From: Flavobacteriales bacterium UBA972
Lineage (GTDB): Bacteria > Bacteroidota > Bacteroidia > Flavobacteriales > Schleiferiaceae
Length of the DNA stretch: 43,039 nt
Direction: 5' to 3'
Assembly (NCBI GenBank): GCA_002292855.1
Contig: DBBY01000060.1
Location: forward strand, 1 to 43,039
Shown here: positions 15,473-24,736 of the stretch, piece after piece
Numbering within the stretch: position 1 is the stretch's first letter
Layout: each line of letters begins with the position of its first letter
Notes under the pieces: generated by a model
What the model was told of the DNA's origin: nothing
Databases searched by the model: none
What the model saw: the letters and a program-made list of their open reading frames with translations, nothing else
Made by a program: the position numbers and the translations under genes

Positions 15473-15490
15473 AGCGCGGCCCTACCTTTG
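15462..15490 (+). promoter_or_regulatory. Promoter of the SpoU methyltransferase gene
   Basis: TTTG (15462-15465), a 17-base spacer, and TACCTTTG (15483-15490) form a near-ideal Bacteroidota promoter. It ends 22 bases before the ATG at 15513 and overlaps the first codons of the divergent mutS gene. Confidence 0.75.
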
Positions 15491-15512
15491 GGTCCAGAAT
15501 GCTAAGATAACC

Positions 15513-16037
15513 ATGCGTAAACGGCTAACCGATGAAATTCACGCAGAACGCGTCGCCCTGCCTGCGGACCGCATTCCCGTGGTGGTCTTGCTTGAAAACC
15601 TCCGCAGCGCACACAATGTGGGTTCGTTTTTTCGCAGCGCGGACGCCTTTGGGCTCTCGGAACTGTGGCTAAGCGGCTACACCTGCCGCCCTCCGCACCT
15701 TCAGCTCGACAAGGTTGCCCTGGGTTCTACCGAGACGGTACCCTGGCGCGGATTTGAGTCCGCAGTCGAGGCCGTCGCTGCTGCACGTGCCGCCGGCATG
15801 GCTGTTTATGCCGTGGAGCAGGCGGATTCGTCCATCTCTTTGGCCGAGATGCCCTGTCCTGAGGCCGGGATTGTCCTGATTTTTGGCAACGAAGTCACGG
15901 GCGTCGAGTCCGAGACCCTTGCCCTTTGCGACGGAGCACTCGAAGTTCCTCAGTATGGCCTCAAGCACTCCTTAAACGTGAGTGTCTGCGGCGGAGCAGT
16001 GCTTTGGGAGGCTTGCCGCCGCTACCGGAACCTCTAA
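15513..16037 (+). CDS. SpoU/TrmH-family RNA 2'-O-methyltransferase
   Basis: A 174-residue SPOUT methyltransferase that transfers a methyl group from S-adenosylmethionine to a ribose 2'-OH in tRNA or rRNA. The three family motifs are clear: motif 1 NLRSAHNVGSFFRSADAFG with the catalytic Arg, motif 2 LIFGNEVTGV, and motif 3 EVPQYGLKHSLNVSVCGG, which forms the knot that holds the cofactor. It lacks an extra N-terminal substrate-binding domain, so the target nucleotide is uncertain. The start at 15513 is chosen because it follows a near-perfect promoter and gives the usual N-terminus; the frame is open upstream to 15420 inside mutS. Confidence 0.9.
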   Translation: MRKRLTDEIHAERVALPADRIPVVVLLENLRSAHNVGSFFRSADAFGLSELWLSGYTCRPPHLQLDKVALGSTETVPWRGFESAVEAVAAARAAGMAVYAVEQADSSISLAEMPCPEAGIVLIFGNEVTGVESETLALCDGALEVPQYGLKHSLNVSVCGGAVLWEACRRYRNL

Positions 16038-16113
16038 GGCCAATAATTTGGGAGCAATTCCCTTGACCCTGGGTTGAATTCCCAGGTATTCTTAAACCAT
16101 TGTGGCAAATAAA

Positions 16114-16139
16114 AAACCCGCTGGCGGACCAACGGGTTT
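16114..16139 (-). terminator. Intrinsic terminator of the tRNA-Gly gene
   Basis: AAACCCG (16114-16120) and CGGGTTT (16133-16139) form a 7-base-pair stem. Read on the minus strand it is followed by TTTATTTG, a T-rich tail right after the tRNA. On the plus strand GTTTT follows, so it may also serve the convergent methyltransferase gene. Confidence 0.75.
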
Positions 16140-16143
16140 GTTT

Positions 16144-16219
<76 letters not shown>

Positions 16220-16279
16220 GTTAAGGAGTGCGAATATACGAAGGCCTAAATAATTAGCAAGGGTAACGGGTTTAAATAA

Positions 16280-16305
16280 GAACCGCCCCCGGTTGGGAGC
16301 GGTTC
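16280..16305 (-). terminator. Intrinsic terminator of the secreted-protein operon
   Basis: GAACCGC (16280-16286) and GCGGTTC (16299-16305) form a 7-base-pair stem with further C-G pairing inside. On the minus strand the hairpin is followed by TTATTTAAA. It lies 28 bases after the stop of the last operon gene. Confidence 0.75.
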
Positions 16306-16332
16306 AGAACAGTTTGGACTTCGAAGGTTGCC

Positions 16333-19300
16333 TTAGTTCCGCACAATGCGTTCGATTGCGTGGCCGGCTTCACTTAATACATCTACAAGGTACATGCCAC
16401 GAGCGAGTCCGCTTAGGTTAATTTCTGCATGGTCTGCATTAACGACTTGGCTTGCAAGAATTTGACCATTCAAATTTCGTAAGACAATTTGGTACTCTCC
16501 CACCGAAGGCATGCGAATAGCTACTAGTCCGCTGGTTGGATTGGGGCTAAACCCAACGCGAAGCGAATTCTCAGAGAATCCAATGCTTTGGTTTCCGGGA
16601 GAACCAACGTCGGACCCTGTGGAGGCATAGGCGCCCCGAACTCCGACGGTAGAATTGCCCAAATAGGTGCAGGCTGTGTCGAATTCTACACTGAACCCTG
16701 CAAGCGCGAGGGTGAATTCCGCGCGGCAGATTTCGATGGGCGTTGAAGAAGTATCAAACAGCGCCACTCCGTCACCGCTGGAACTGAATCCTGGCTGGCC
16801 AATGGTAAAGTCTTCGTTGACCAAGACCTGAACCCATGGGCCGAGGTTCCATGCGCTGCGGAAGGCTGGCTCGTTCACCGAATCGATTTGTGCGACAACA
16901 ATGGCTTCACCCGGGGCAATCACCATGGATGGGAACACTACCGTTCCTGGTAGCCAAGAATTATCGTCCCAGCTGAAGCCGCCGAGGTCAACAGCACTGG
17001 ATCCGTAGTTGGTAATCTCGAACCAGTCGTCGCTAATCAAGGTGTTGGGGTCGTTGGAACTGGCCATGATTTCGGTGATGGCCAAGTCGTAGGTTACCGG
17101 AATCGGGAAGATGAAGTCGGCCAAGCGACGCGGTAGAAACTGGTAGCCGCTGTTGTGCGGGGCGCTGTTGTCGAACTGACCGCCAATACCGACCACGTCA
17201 AAGGTTCCCACCGGGCAGGGTGCGCTGTACACGTCAGAAACGTCGGCATCGATTCGCAATTGAATCGTGTCGGGTCCATTGGTAACGTTCACCGAGAATC
17301 CCGATCCTGCGTTGGTCCACTGCGTGGAGTTTATGACGTAGACGTTGTTCATGCGAATCAACTGGCTCTCGGTAGATTCATTCATGTCGGTAATGACTAC
17401 AGGGCTCGGAAGGGCGCCGTTGGTGCTAATAACCACGATGGAGTCGGCATTGATTTGCGCCAAACCGTTGAAGTGGCCAATTACCCCAATAACGCGAATT
17501 ACATCGCCTTCGTTAACCGTGTATCCGAGGTTTTTAGTGCCTGCGCCAAAGACGCCGAATCCGACGCTGCCGTCGTGAATGGTGAATCCAAGGTTACCCG
17601 TAGTAGCAAAGGTTTGGGTGTTTACGCCAAGCACGGTACCAACGAGTTTACACATTTTGCCCGAGGAGTCCGGCAAAAATTGGGCATTGACTCCCTTAAC
17701 CTGAGGCAGGGTGTAGGTCGGAATAAACACGTCGTTGTCGGCAATGGTGAAGGTGAAGGAGTTTGGTGCTCCGATGCTCAGGCCTGTGCTCGCCGAGGCG
17801 ATGGCGAATACGGCGCTCTCAGGGCCTTCGATGAGGTTGTCGTCAAGTACGTTAATCGTGAAGCTCACGGTATCGGTCATGCTCGGGACCGGAATGGTCA
17901 AAGTACCTGCACTCAGGGCCGGAGTCGTGGTGGCGTCGGAGCCAAAGACAAATCCTGCGCCCGCGGTGGCCGATAGGCTTACGCTGCCAGCCATCATCAA
18001 ATGGGGCTGCACATACATTTTAACCGTTTGCGTTACCGCTCCCTCAAGCTTGGTGGCGCTACTGCCTACAAAACGGATCGTCGGAGTCACGGCTACAACC
18101 GGAATGATATCGTTGGTATCGCGAGGGAAAATTTGGTATCCGCTCGTGTAGGGAAGCGAATTGTCAAACTGCTGGAGGCCGCCAATGACGTTGATCGTTC
18201 CCGTTGGCTGGGGACGATTCCATACCCCAGAGAGCGGAACCACGCGCAACGCAATAGAATTGGTTCCGTCGCTCAAGGTGATGTTTTGGCCAGAACCTGA
18301 CCACGTGCTGGGCCAGGTAGTGACCGTAAGTCCGTTCATTCGCACAATCTTGCCCTCGTTGGCTTCCGTTAGTGAGGTAACGACCAAGGGAATGGGCAGT
18401 GGGCGATTTTGGGCCCTTAGGTGAATGGTGTCGGGCACCACCTGAAGAAGGCCGTTAAACTGACCAAGGACCCCATAAACTTCAAGCGAATCGCCTCGGA
18501 GTGGGCTCGTGTAGTTGCTCAAGTCGGCACTGCGAAACACTACGATTCCGCCGGTGGCGTCTTGCAGGTGAAAGGAGTAGCCTGCAGCGCGAAAGTCAAC
18601 GGAGCTCACGACTCCGCGCAGTCGAACCACCGCAGCGAGGGAATCTGCAACACCATCGTTGTTGACTCCACGGATGCTGCTAATAGTGCGGACTACAGGA
18701 CCCGTAGTGCCACCGCCACCGCCACCACCGCCGCCTGAGCCGGCAGTAGTTACAAAAAATTCAAGGGCGGTTTGAAGACCACCCGTTCCCGTAGCAGCCT
18801 CGGCATTAAAGCCATAAAGACGGAAGGTGACGGTAGTCAAGTTGCTTTGAGTGAGCTGAAAGACATTGTCGGCATTCGTTTGAGAAATGTCGGTCATCGT
18901 CATTTCACCGTTGGTCGCGGTTACCCCGGCTGCGAGGGAGTCAAGGGCGATGTTGCTTGCAAAGTTGTTTAGGCTCGAGCGCCAGGCCCATTGACGGGGT
19001 CCAGTAGAACTGCGGTAAAGGTCAAAACGCACCTTGGGGTTTGAGAAGGTTTGCCCAGAGGCAGCGGTAAGCGTGAATTCGATGTACTTGTTCGGATCAA
19101 TCGTGCCCGTAAAAGTGTTGCTGCCGTTGGTTGCGCCGAGCGGCCAGTCATTGCCGCGGAAGGCATTGGCTCCGCTGGTCGAGGTGAATCCATTCTTGGT
19201 GAGTGCGCTTGCAGTAACCCCGGTTAAGGCCGGTCCATTGTAGGCGAAGCTGGTTACGTTACCGGTCGAGCCAAACGTGTAGCTTCCCGCTTGGATGCTC

Positions 19301-19635
19301 TGGCTGCCGGCATTCACGGTAACGGTGCCCACCATGGCCGGGATGTGCGGGTCGCATTGGTAGTTATAAACCCCTGCAAGGGTGAATTGAAAGCTGTAGG
19401 TCCAGGTTCCGCCAGCTACTGAGCCGCTGGAGAAGCCTGCTGGATTGCTCGGGAAGGTGGTCAGGCTGCCGTTGACGTTGTGCGCACCGCTCACCTGGGT
19501 CCAGGTTACGGTATCGCCAATCGCAACAGTCAGGCTTGAGGGATTATAAAAGTTGGATCCGACCTGAACCTGATGGTTGGTGGCGGATGCAGCAAGGGTG
19601 AAAATTGCCGCGAAAAAGGCTAGAAATTGCTTCAT
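16333..19635 (-). CDS. Giant secreted modular protein: cupredoxin, OB-like, Calx-beta, lamin-tail and T9SS sorting domains
   Basis: An 1100-residue exported protein. After a signal peptide (1-19), residues 20-112 are a plastocyanin-like domain with type 1 copper ligands at His52 and CDPHIPAM (Cys94, His97, Met101). A beta-rich region of unknown type (115-305) ends in a run of nine Gly near 315. Two OB-fold-like domains (about 325-510 and 650-850) share the pattern RLRGVVSS...FHLQDATGGIVVF...GVLGQFNGLLQV. Between them is a Calx-beta-like domain with IEGPESAVFAIAS. DLAITEIMASSNDPN (about 870-1000) starts a lamin-tail domain, and GFSPNPTSGLVAIRMP opens a type A T9SS sorting domain to the end. 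It is the last gene of the block, 66 bases after the propeller lipoprotein, and may have an extra promoter. Function is unknown; OB-like and lamin-tail modules often accompany secreted nucleases. Confidence 0.85.
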   Translation of the reverse strand: MKQFLAFFAAIFTLAASATNHQVQVGSNFYNPSSLTVAIGDTVTWTQVSGAHNVNGSLTTFPSNPAGFSSGSVAGGTWTYSFQFTLAGVYNYQCDPHIPAMVGTVTVNAGSQSIQAGSYTFGSTGNVTSFAYNGPALTGVTASALTKNGFTSTSGANAFRGNDWPLGATNGSNTFTGTIDPNKYIEFTLTAASGQTFSNPKVRFDLYRSSTGPRQWAWRSSLNNFASNIALDSLAAGVTATNGEMTMTDISQTNADNVFQLTQSNLTTVTFRLYGFNAEAATGTGGLQTALEFFVTTAGSGGGGGGGGGTTGPVVRTISSIRGVNNDGVADSLAAVVRLRGVVSSVDFRAAGYSFHLQDATGGIVVFRSADLSNYTSPLRGDSLEVYGVLGQFNGLLQVVPDTIHLRAQNRPLPIPLVVTSLTEANEGKIVRMNGLTVTTWPSTWSGSGQNITLSDGTNSIALRVVPLSGVWNRPQPTGTINVIGGLQQFDNSLPYTSGYQIFPRDTNDIIPVVAVTPTIRFVGSSATKLEGAVTQTVKMYVQPHLMMAGSVSLSATAGAGFVFGSDATTTPALSAGTLTIPVPSMTDTVSFTINVLDDNLIEGPESAVFAIASASTGLSIGAPNSFTFTIADNDVFIPTYTLPQVKGVNAQFLPDSSGKMCKLVGTVLGVNTQTFATTGNLGFTIHDGSVGFGVFGAGTKNLGYTVNEGDVIRVIGVIGHFNGLAQINADSIVVISTNGALPSPVVITDMNESTESQLIRMNNVYVINSTQWTNAGSGFSVNVTNGPDTIQLRIDADVSDVYSAPCPVGTFDVVGIGGQFDNSAPHNSGYQFLPRRLADFIFPIPVTYDLAITEIMASSNDPNTLISDDWFEITNYGSSAVDLGGFSWDDNSWLPGTVVFPSMVIAPGEAIVVAQIDSVNEPAFRSAWNLGPWVQVLVNEDFTIGQPGFSSSGDGVALFDTSSTPIEICRAEFTLALAGFSVEFDTACTYLGNSTVGVRGAYASTGSDVGSPGNQSIGFSENSLRVGFSPNPTSGLVAIRMPSVGEYQIVLRNLNGQILASQVVNADHAEINLSGLARGMYLVDVLSEAGHAIERIVRN

Positions 19636-19660
19636 AATGGGGTGGGTAAAATTGCAGTGG

Positions 19661-19668
19661 TAAAGGTA
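19661..19668 (-). promoter_or_regulatory. Possible internal promoter before the giant modular protein gene
   Basis: The minus strand reads TACCTTTA, one mismatch from TAnnTTTG, 25 bases before the ATG at 19635. It lies in the only sizeable gap (66 bases) in the operon. No clear -33 element is seen. Confidence 0.35.
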
Positions 19669-19701
19669 TTCTAATTGGTTTGAGTATATGTTATGCTCAG
19701 G

Positions 19702-20895
19702 TTATTCAAAGTCTAAGGTGTTCTTAAATCGACTCACTCTGCCGTTGCCCGCATCGACGACGTAGAGAATGCTGCGCCAGTAGCCCACTGCGACGGGGCC
19801 ATTGAACTGCATGGGGCCGGTGCCGCGGCCGCCAAAAGAAACCTTGGCAAAGCGGGTAGCTCCGCTTGCGGGGGGTGGTGGAATTCCTTCGAGCCCGTTG
19901 GCGGTAAACTGGAACAGGGAATCTTTGGCCTCATCGACCACAAAAAGGTAGCGAGTTTGGTCGCCAGCCATGGTCATTCCCATCGGGCGTTCAAAAAGGC
20001 CCGGTTGGCCGATCCAACGGTCCGCTCGGTCGGGGTTAGGCAGGGCAACTCCCGGTTTGAAGTCGGCGCCAAAGGGGGTTTCAACCAAGTTAATTTGCTG
20101 CACGCGGATTTCTTGATTTTCGTCTAAGGAGGTGAACCAGAAGTCATCGCCGGCTTTTGCCGTGAACTGAGGGGGTTGCGCAAAGGTCACCAGGCCTTGA
20201 GGCTGCTTGAAGTAGTTCGTGAAGAGCCCTGCTGCGGTAGTCACACTGACGGGAGACAGGTACTGGTCCTGCGCATCAAAGAGCACCACAGCCTGGTCCG
20301 GACCTTGGTTGGCGTTGTTGCTTATTGAGCCACGGCGGGTCACGTAGAAGCGGTTGTTGAGGGAGGGATTGGCACTGGCTAGGATGCCAATTTGACCAAA
20401 TTCCGCGTTGGCGTCGCCCGTTGAAAAGGTGGATTTGAAGTAAAAAGGGTGAACAATTTTATTGCTGATTCGGGCATGGTCGAGGCCGTAGTCGTTGCCC
20501 GAGGTTTGCTTGATGCGGTAAATTGCAGGCAGTGTGTAGGCAACCCCATTGATGGTGCTGTCGTGGGTTCCGATGGCAATGAGGTCCAGACGGCGGTCCT
20601 GGCGGACCGACTTGACTCCGGGCACGGTAAAACGCCCTTGCTCGGCTCCAGACTCGTTTAGGCAAATGATTTCTTCGGTTCCGGCGTCAACGACGTAGAG
20701 TAGTTCGTCGAAGCCGACGCAAATGTCGGTGGGGCGCACAAATCCCGTGAAGGCAGGCTGAATGGGTACGTAGGCGATTTCGCGGATGCCGTAGTTGGGT
20801 ACTTCAATGAAGTCCAGGTCGGTTTTGGACCCAAAGTAGTCTTCGCATCCACTCAGCGCGGCCGCCAATGCGATCAGGATCAGTTTGCGCTTCAT
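19702..20895 (-). CDS. NHL/beta-propeller lipoprotein
   Basis: A 397-residue lipoprotein: MKRKLILIALAAALSGCEDY has a lipobox ending at Cys17. The rest contains repeated beta-propeller blades of the NHL type, for example VRPTDICVGFDELLYVVDAG near the start, RPMGMTMAGDQTRYLFVVDE in the middle and FNGPVAVGYWRSILYVVDAG at the end, each followed by Gly-rich turns. Such propellers bind proteins or ligands and some are enzymes; no catalytic residues can be assigned here. The start overlaps the stop of the PorV/PorQ-like gene by 4 bases (20892-20895), indicating translational coupling in the operon. It probably sits on the outer membrane beside the receptor. Confidence 0.82.
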   Translation of the reverse strand: MKRKLILIALAAALSGCEDYFGSKTDLDFIEVPNYGIREIAYVPIQPAFTGFVRPTDICVGFDELLYVVDAGTEEIICLNESGAEQGRFTVPGVKSVRQDRRLDLIAIGTHDSTINGVAYTLPAIYRIKQTSGNDYGLDHARISNKIVHPFYFKSTFSTGDANAEFGQIGILASANPSLNNRFYVTRRGSISNNANQGPDQAVVLFDAQDQYLSPVSVTTAAGLFTNYFKQPQGLVTFAQPPQFTAKAGDDFWFTSLDENQEIRVQQINLVETPFGADFKPGVALPNPDRADRWIGQPGLFERPMGMTMAGDQTRYLFVVDEAKDSLFQFTANGLEGIPPPPASGATRFAKVSFGGRGTGPMQFNGPVAVGYWRSILYVVDAGNGRVSRFKNTLDFE

Positions 20896-21902
20896 GGGGC
20901 TTTGAAGGTTTGGGGTTGAAGGGTGAGTCCGATTGCAGTCCAGCTGCCCATGCCGGCGGTGGGCTGAACGCTGAAGTCCAGCAAGGCAAGGGTCGATCCC
21001 ATTTTTTGCGCAAAGCCCAGGCCCATGGTCGGGAAGGGCTGACCCGCTTGATTGAGCATGATTCCGCTGCGCACAAAGAGCTGGTCGGCGAAGCGGTACT
21101 CCAGTCCAACTCGGTAGTTCTCGGCGTTGTCGCTGGGGTGCACGAGCTGAGCAGCCAGGTCGAGGTGGTGCTTGCCGCGCTGCATGGCTCTAAAGTGTAT
21201 TCCGATGGCAAATTCAGTGGGAAGGTTTGCCGACTCGAGCGATGACAGGGAGTCGCGGTTGTAGCCAACCGCCCAGTTGGAACCCTGCAGCGAAACGGGA
21301 GCGCCAAAATTGCGCAGGACCACGGCAAATCGCAATCCCTCCTCGCGCAGATGGTACTGGAATCCGATGTCTGCGGCGGCACCCCAGCCGGTGTAGCCGG
21401 CGCTGTAGGTTTCGTTGAGCGCTTTAAGCGTTAGGCCCATTTGAAACTGCTCGGTAAGCTGCTGGGAGTAGGTGAGCAAAAAGGCGGTTTGGGCGTCATA
21501 AAGCAGCCTCCCGGTGCCCTGTGGGCGGAATTCCGTGCGCTCTTGGTAGGCACCCGTTTGCAGCCGTTGAATGCCGACTCCCCAAGCTGCGCTGCGCTGG
21601 CGAACCTTGCCGGCCACAAAGGCGGAACCCTGCTCGAGTCCGCTCCCGCTGCCAAGGCTGGTAAATGCCATGCTCAGTCCCTTAGTTTGCGCCAATCCTG
21701 CGGGGTTGTAACCCATGCTTCGGGCGTCTCCGCCCAGCACACTGCCCACAGAACCCATGCCCGACGAGCCTACATGGTAGTCCGATTTAAGAAAACTGTA
21801 GGATGCCTGACCGGCTCGCTCGCCGCCATAGCTGGGCAGCCACTGCGCGATTGCTGGGCTTGCGGCCAAGGCCAAAACCAAAAGGGCGGTGCGCGCGATC
21901 AT
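20892..21902 (-). CDS. PorV/PorQ-family outer-membrane beta-barrel protein
   Basis: A 336-residue protein with a cleavable signal (MIARTALLVLALAASPAIA). The mature start has the family pattern SGMGSVGSVLGGDARSMGYN followed by PAGLA, then a series of amphipathic strands typical of a 14-strand FadL-like barrel, ending in a C-terminal strand (IGLTLQPQTF). PorV in T9SS carries cargo proteins to the attachment complex and PorQ acts in related steps; this copy is not next to T9SS core genes but sits among T9SS cargo genes. It may therefore be a dedicated adaptor for those cargos, which is inference. Both ends overlap neighbours by 4 bases. Confidence 0.82.
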   Translation of the reverse strand: MIARTALLVLALAASPAIAQWLPSYGGERAGQASYSFLKSDYHVGSSGMGSVGSVLGGDARSMGYNPAGLAQTKGLSMAFTSLGSGSGLEQGSAFVAGKVRQRSAAWGVGIQRLQTGAYQERTEFRPQGTGRLLYDAQTAFLLTYSQQLTEQFQMGLTLKALNETYSAGYTGWGAAADIGFQYHLREEGLRFAVVLRNFGAPVSLQGSNWAVGYNRDSLSSLESANLPTEFAIGIHFRAMQRGKHHLDLAAQLVHPSDNAENYRVGLEYRFADQLFVRSGIMLNQAGQPFPTMGLGFAQKMGSTLALLDFSVQPTAGMGSWTAIGLTLQPQTFKAP

Positions 21903-24736
21903 AGCTTGAATTGAAGGCCAAAGAGGATTTGACGGGGCGGGCTAAACCGCGAAGGATCCCGCGGATCGAGACCGCGTTCCTGCGGTCCGTTGTACTCTGG
22001 CCTGGGGTCGCGCCAGGTGTTCGGCACGTCGTCGCCGTACTGGTAGGCGCGTCCGGTAACGGGGTTGATGAGCTGCGAGTTCAATCGGTTTAAAACGTTG
22101 AGCACTTCAAGCGAAAACTGAAGACCCCGTCCTTTTTTACTGGCCAGGTCATAGGTCAGGCGCGCGTCCCAACTGTGCCAGGTGGCGCCCACCTCGGTGA
22201 GAAATTCGTTCACCTTGATGGCGTACTGGGGTCGGCCTAGATCGTTGGTTCCCACGTACTCCTGGGGAGTGTATCGGTAGCCGGCAGAGCCGCGGTACTG
22301 CAAAAATCCGCCCAAGCCGCGCAGGGAAATTCCGCCAATGCGAAGGGAGGTATCGGCCTGAAAGAACCAACTGGAATTGATGTTCCAAGGGCGATCCCAG
22401 GCCAGGAACTGCTCTCGGCTGAGCGGAACCTCGCCGGTCTGTTCAATTTGCAGGGCTGACTCTCTTGCGCTGTTGGATTTGCCCCGAGCGGACTGAAGCG
22501 AGGTATTGGCCACCCAACGGGTCCAAGGATTGAGTTGCCATTCGATGCCCAACTCCACACCCTGAATGCGAGCGTAGTCTTGGTTGATGTACATGGTCTT
22601 GGTGACCGGCCTGCCGGTGGCGTCGGTAACAAAAACCCGCCGCGAAACGATGTAGTCAAATCGGTTGGAGTTGTAGGCCCCAAAGGTTGCCCCAAAGGAC
22701 CGGCTGAATGCCGCCTTATAGCCCACCTCATAGGCCACGTTGACTTCGGGGTCGAGGTTGGGATTGCCCAGAAAGCTCAAGAAACTGCGGTCTTGGTAAA
22801 TCGGGTCGAGCCCGGCATAAAGAAAGCGCGGATGCGGGAGCCGCATGCTGTGGCCGTAGTTGAAGTAGAGCACATGGTTGGGCGTCACCGGGAAGGTCAC
22901 GTCGAGGCGTGGCAGCAGGCGTGCCTTCCATCGAAGCCCTGCCATACCTATGGTTTTGTCGAGGTAGTCCGCCCGGACGGCATCGACCACGGGCGAGTTG
23001 GGATCGGCAATGGCTTGGTCCGCAAAGGTTCCGGGAGCCCACATGTTCATGCGCAAACCCAAGGTTGCCTGCAACCCCTTGTAGGTAATTCGGTCCTCGA
23101 CGAAGGCTCCGAGTTCTCGGGGCCGGGCCTTCCAAATGTCGTTGGAGGAACCAATAGAAATCGATTCGGTCGAGGTACTGTCGTTGAGTTTGATGGGCGC
23201 ACCCACCCAAGGAGCAGTCACGTCAACCCACTGGAATTCGTTCCATTGGTTTTCGGTTCCCAGGGCAATTTTGTGAATTCCGCCCGCGGGATAGTAGTTT
23301 GCCTTAAGCCGCAGGGTGTACTCTTCGACGTAGTGATCGTGCCAGGTTGGAGCAATGCCGCCGTTGTTGTAAAGTCCGTCCCCAGGCCTGATGTACACAG
23401 TGCCCGAGGGGTCGCCAGGGTTAAACACACTGATCGGGTAGGAAGCGATATTGGCTTCATCCAAAATTTCATCAACCGTTTCTTGGCGAAAGGGACGCCC
23501 GTTGGCATCTGCCCTTAGGTTGGTGAAGAGCCGGCCTGCGTTGAGGCTCAAGCCCCATTTGGGACCAAATACTTGCTGAAATCCTAGCACGGTAAGGTTG
23601 GAATGGTGGGTGTAGGTGGTGGCGCGGTCCAAGTCCTTGCTTCGTATGTATTGGTATCCGGGGGTGAGCAGGGCGTCGAGCCCCACAATCTGCAGGCTCC
23701 GCGTGTTTTGGTTGATGTTCAGGGAGTGCTGGTTGCTCAGGGTGAATTTTGCGCCCTTCCAAGCCTTGAGTCCAAACTTCAGGGAGTGCGACCACTGGTT
23801 ATCTTGCCTTGGCGCCCAAATCGAGTCGTTGGCCTTAAAAAGGGAGGAATGCAGCTGACGCGCCACGGTGGGGAAGTAGGCATCGCTCAGGTCCATCGAG
23901 GCACTGGTAAACAGGGTCAAACGCTTGTTGGTGAACGGAACGGGCGTAGACAGGGTGGCTTCGCCCCGGTCGGTAAAAAAGCTGCTCGCTGCCGTCGGCT
24001 GGCCCAGGTAGTCTCGCTGCCAGCGGCCTGAAACCTCCAAATGGTCTCCTCCTTCGCGGATTTGCGTACTCACCACGCCGCTGGATCCGCCGCCAAATTC
24101 GGCACTTGCTCCACTGGTGGTGACTTGAATGCTCTGAATCGCAGAGGACTGCACGTTGACGCCAAAGCCCGTACCCGCCAGGGGATCCTGGGCGCTGATT
24201 CCGTCGACCAGGTACTCGGTTTCGTACACACGCGCGCCTCGAATTTGCAGTCCGTCGGTGGTCTTGGTAACTCCCGCTTGCGTAGCAACAGCGTCCTCAA
24301 CATTGCGGACGTTCATTTGGCGCAGTTCATCAATGCCGATGAGCCGCTCGCTGCCCGCTCGCTCTAGGTCAACAGCGGTCTTCTTGCCCACCACGGTAAC
24401 CGTTTGCAGCTCGTTAATGTCGCTTGAAAGCTTTACGGTAAGGCTAGTCGTTTGACCGAGTTGAATGCGTACCCCGTTTATTTGCTTCGTTCCGTAGCCC
24501 ATCATCTGCACCTTGACGCTGAATTCGCCCACCGGAACCTTTGGGAGCACAAATCCACCCTGCGCGTCGGTGACGGTGCTGTAGTAGGTTCCGACGATGC
24601 TCACGCCGGCACCAGGAAGCTCCTCGCCGGTTTCTGCGTCGCGCACCGAGCCGCGAAGCGTTCCGATTTTTTGTGCGGAACCCTCAAAGCTCCCAAAAAG
24701 AGCGAGTACGGCGAGTGCTTTATAGACCAAATTCAT
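21899..24736 (-). CDS. TonB-dependent receptor with N-terminal carboxypeptidase-regulatory-like domain
   Basis: A 945-residue outer-membrane active transporter. After a signal peptide (1-21), residues 25-110 are the CarboxypepD_reg-like domain (GTLRGSVRDAETGEELPGAG and later TDAQGGFVLPKVPVGEF). The plug domain follows (DLERAGSERLIGIDELRQMN, EDAVATQAGVTKTTDGLQIR, EYLVDGISAQDPLAGTGFG, ASAEFGGGSSGVVSTQI). The rest is a 22-strand barrel ending in RQILFGLQFKL with a terminal aromatic strand. No SusD partner gene is adjacent, so it is not a classical glycan-utilisation pair. It overlaps the upstream lipoprotein gene by 17 bases and the PorV/PorQ-like gene by 4. The substrate is unknown; the secreted nuclease in the same operon makes nucleic-acid products one possibility. 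Confidence 0.92.
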   Translation of the reverse strand: MNLVYKALAVLALFGSFEGSAQKIGTLRGSVRDAETGEELPGAGVSIVGTYYSTVTDAQGGFVLPKVPVGEFSVKVQMMGYGTKQINGVRIQLGQTTSLTVKLSSDINELQTVTVVGKKTAVDLERAGSERLIGIDELRQMNVRNVEDAVATQAGVTKTTDGLQIRGARVYETEYLVDGISAQDPLAGTGFGVNVQSSAIQSIQVTTSGASAEFGGGSSGVVSTQIREGGDHLEVSGRWQRDYLGQPTAASSFFTDRGEATLSTPVPFTNKRLTLFTSASMDLSDAYFPTVARQLHSSLFKANDSIWAPRQDNQWSHSLKFGLKAWKGAKFTLSNQHSLNINQNTRSLQIVGLDALLTPGYQYIRSKDLDRATTYTHHSNLTVLGFQQVFGPKWGLSLNAGRLFTNLRADANGRPFRQETVDEILDEANIASYPISVFNPGDPSGTVYIRPGDGLYNNGGIAPTWHDHYVEEYTLRLKANYYPAGGIHKIALGTENQWNEFQWVDVTAPWVGAPIKLNDSTSTESISIGSSNDIWKARPRELGAFVEDRITYKGLQATLGLRMNMWAPGTFADQAIADPNSPVVDAVRADYLDKTIGMAGLRWKARLLPRLDVTFPVTPNHVLYFNYGHSMRLPHPRFLYAGLDPIYQDRSFLSFLGNPNLDPEVNVAYEVGYKAAFSRSFGATFGAYNSNRFDYIVSRRVFVTDATGRPVTKTMYINQDYARIQGVELGIEWQLNPWTRWVANTSLQSARGKSNSARESALQIEQTGEVPLSREQFLAWDRPWNINSSWFFQADTSLRIGGISLRGLGGFLQYRGSAGYRYTPQEYVGTNDLGRPQYAIKVNEFLTEVGATWHSWDARLTYDLASKKGRGLQFSLEVLNVLNRLNSQLINPVTGRAYQYGDDVPNTWRDPRPEYNGPQERGLDPRDPSRFSPPRQILFGLQFKL

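Noticed and set aside
17155..17976. A 273-codon plus-strand frame opposite the giant modular protein
   Set aside because: The minus strand encodes clear domains throughout; the plus frame is a by-product of GC-biased codons.
22535..23518. A 327-codon plus-strand frame opposite the TonB-dependent receptor
   Set aside because: The receptor barrel is unbroken on the minus strand; the antisense frame has no domain pattern.
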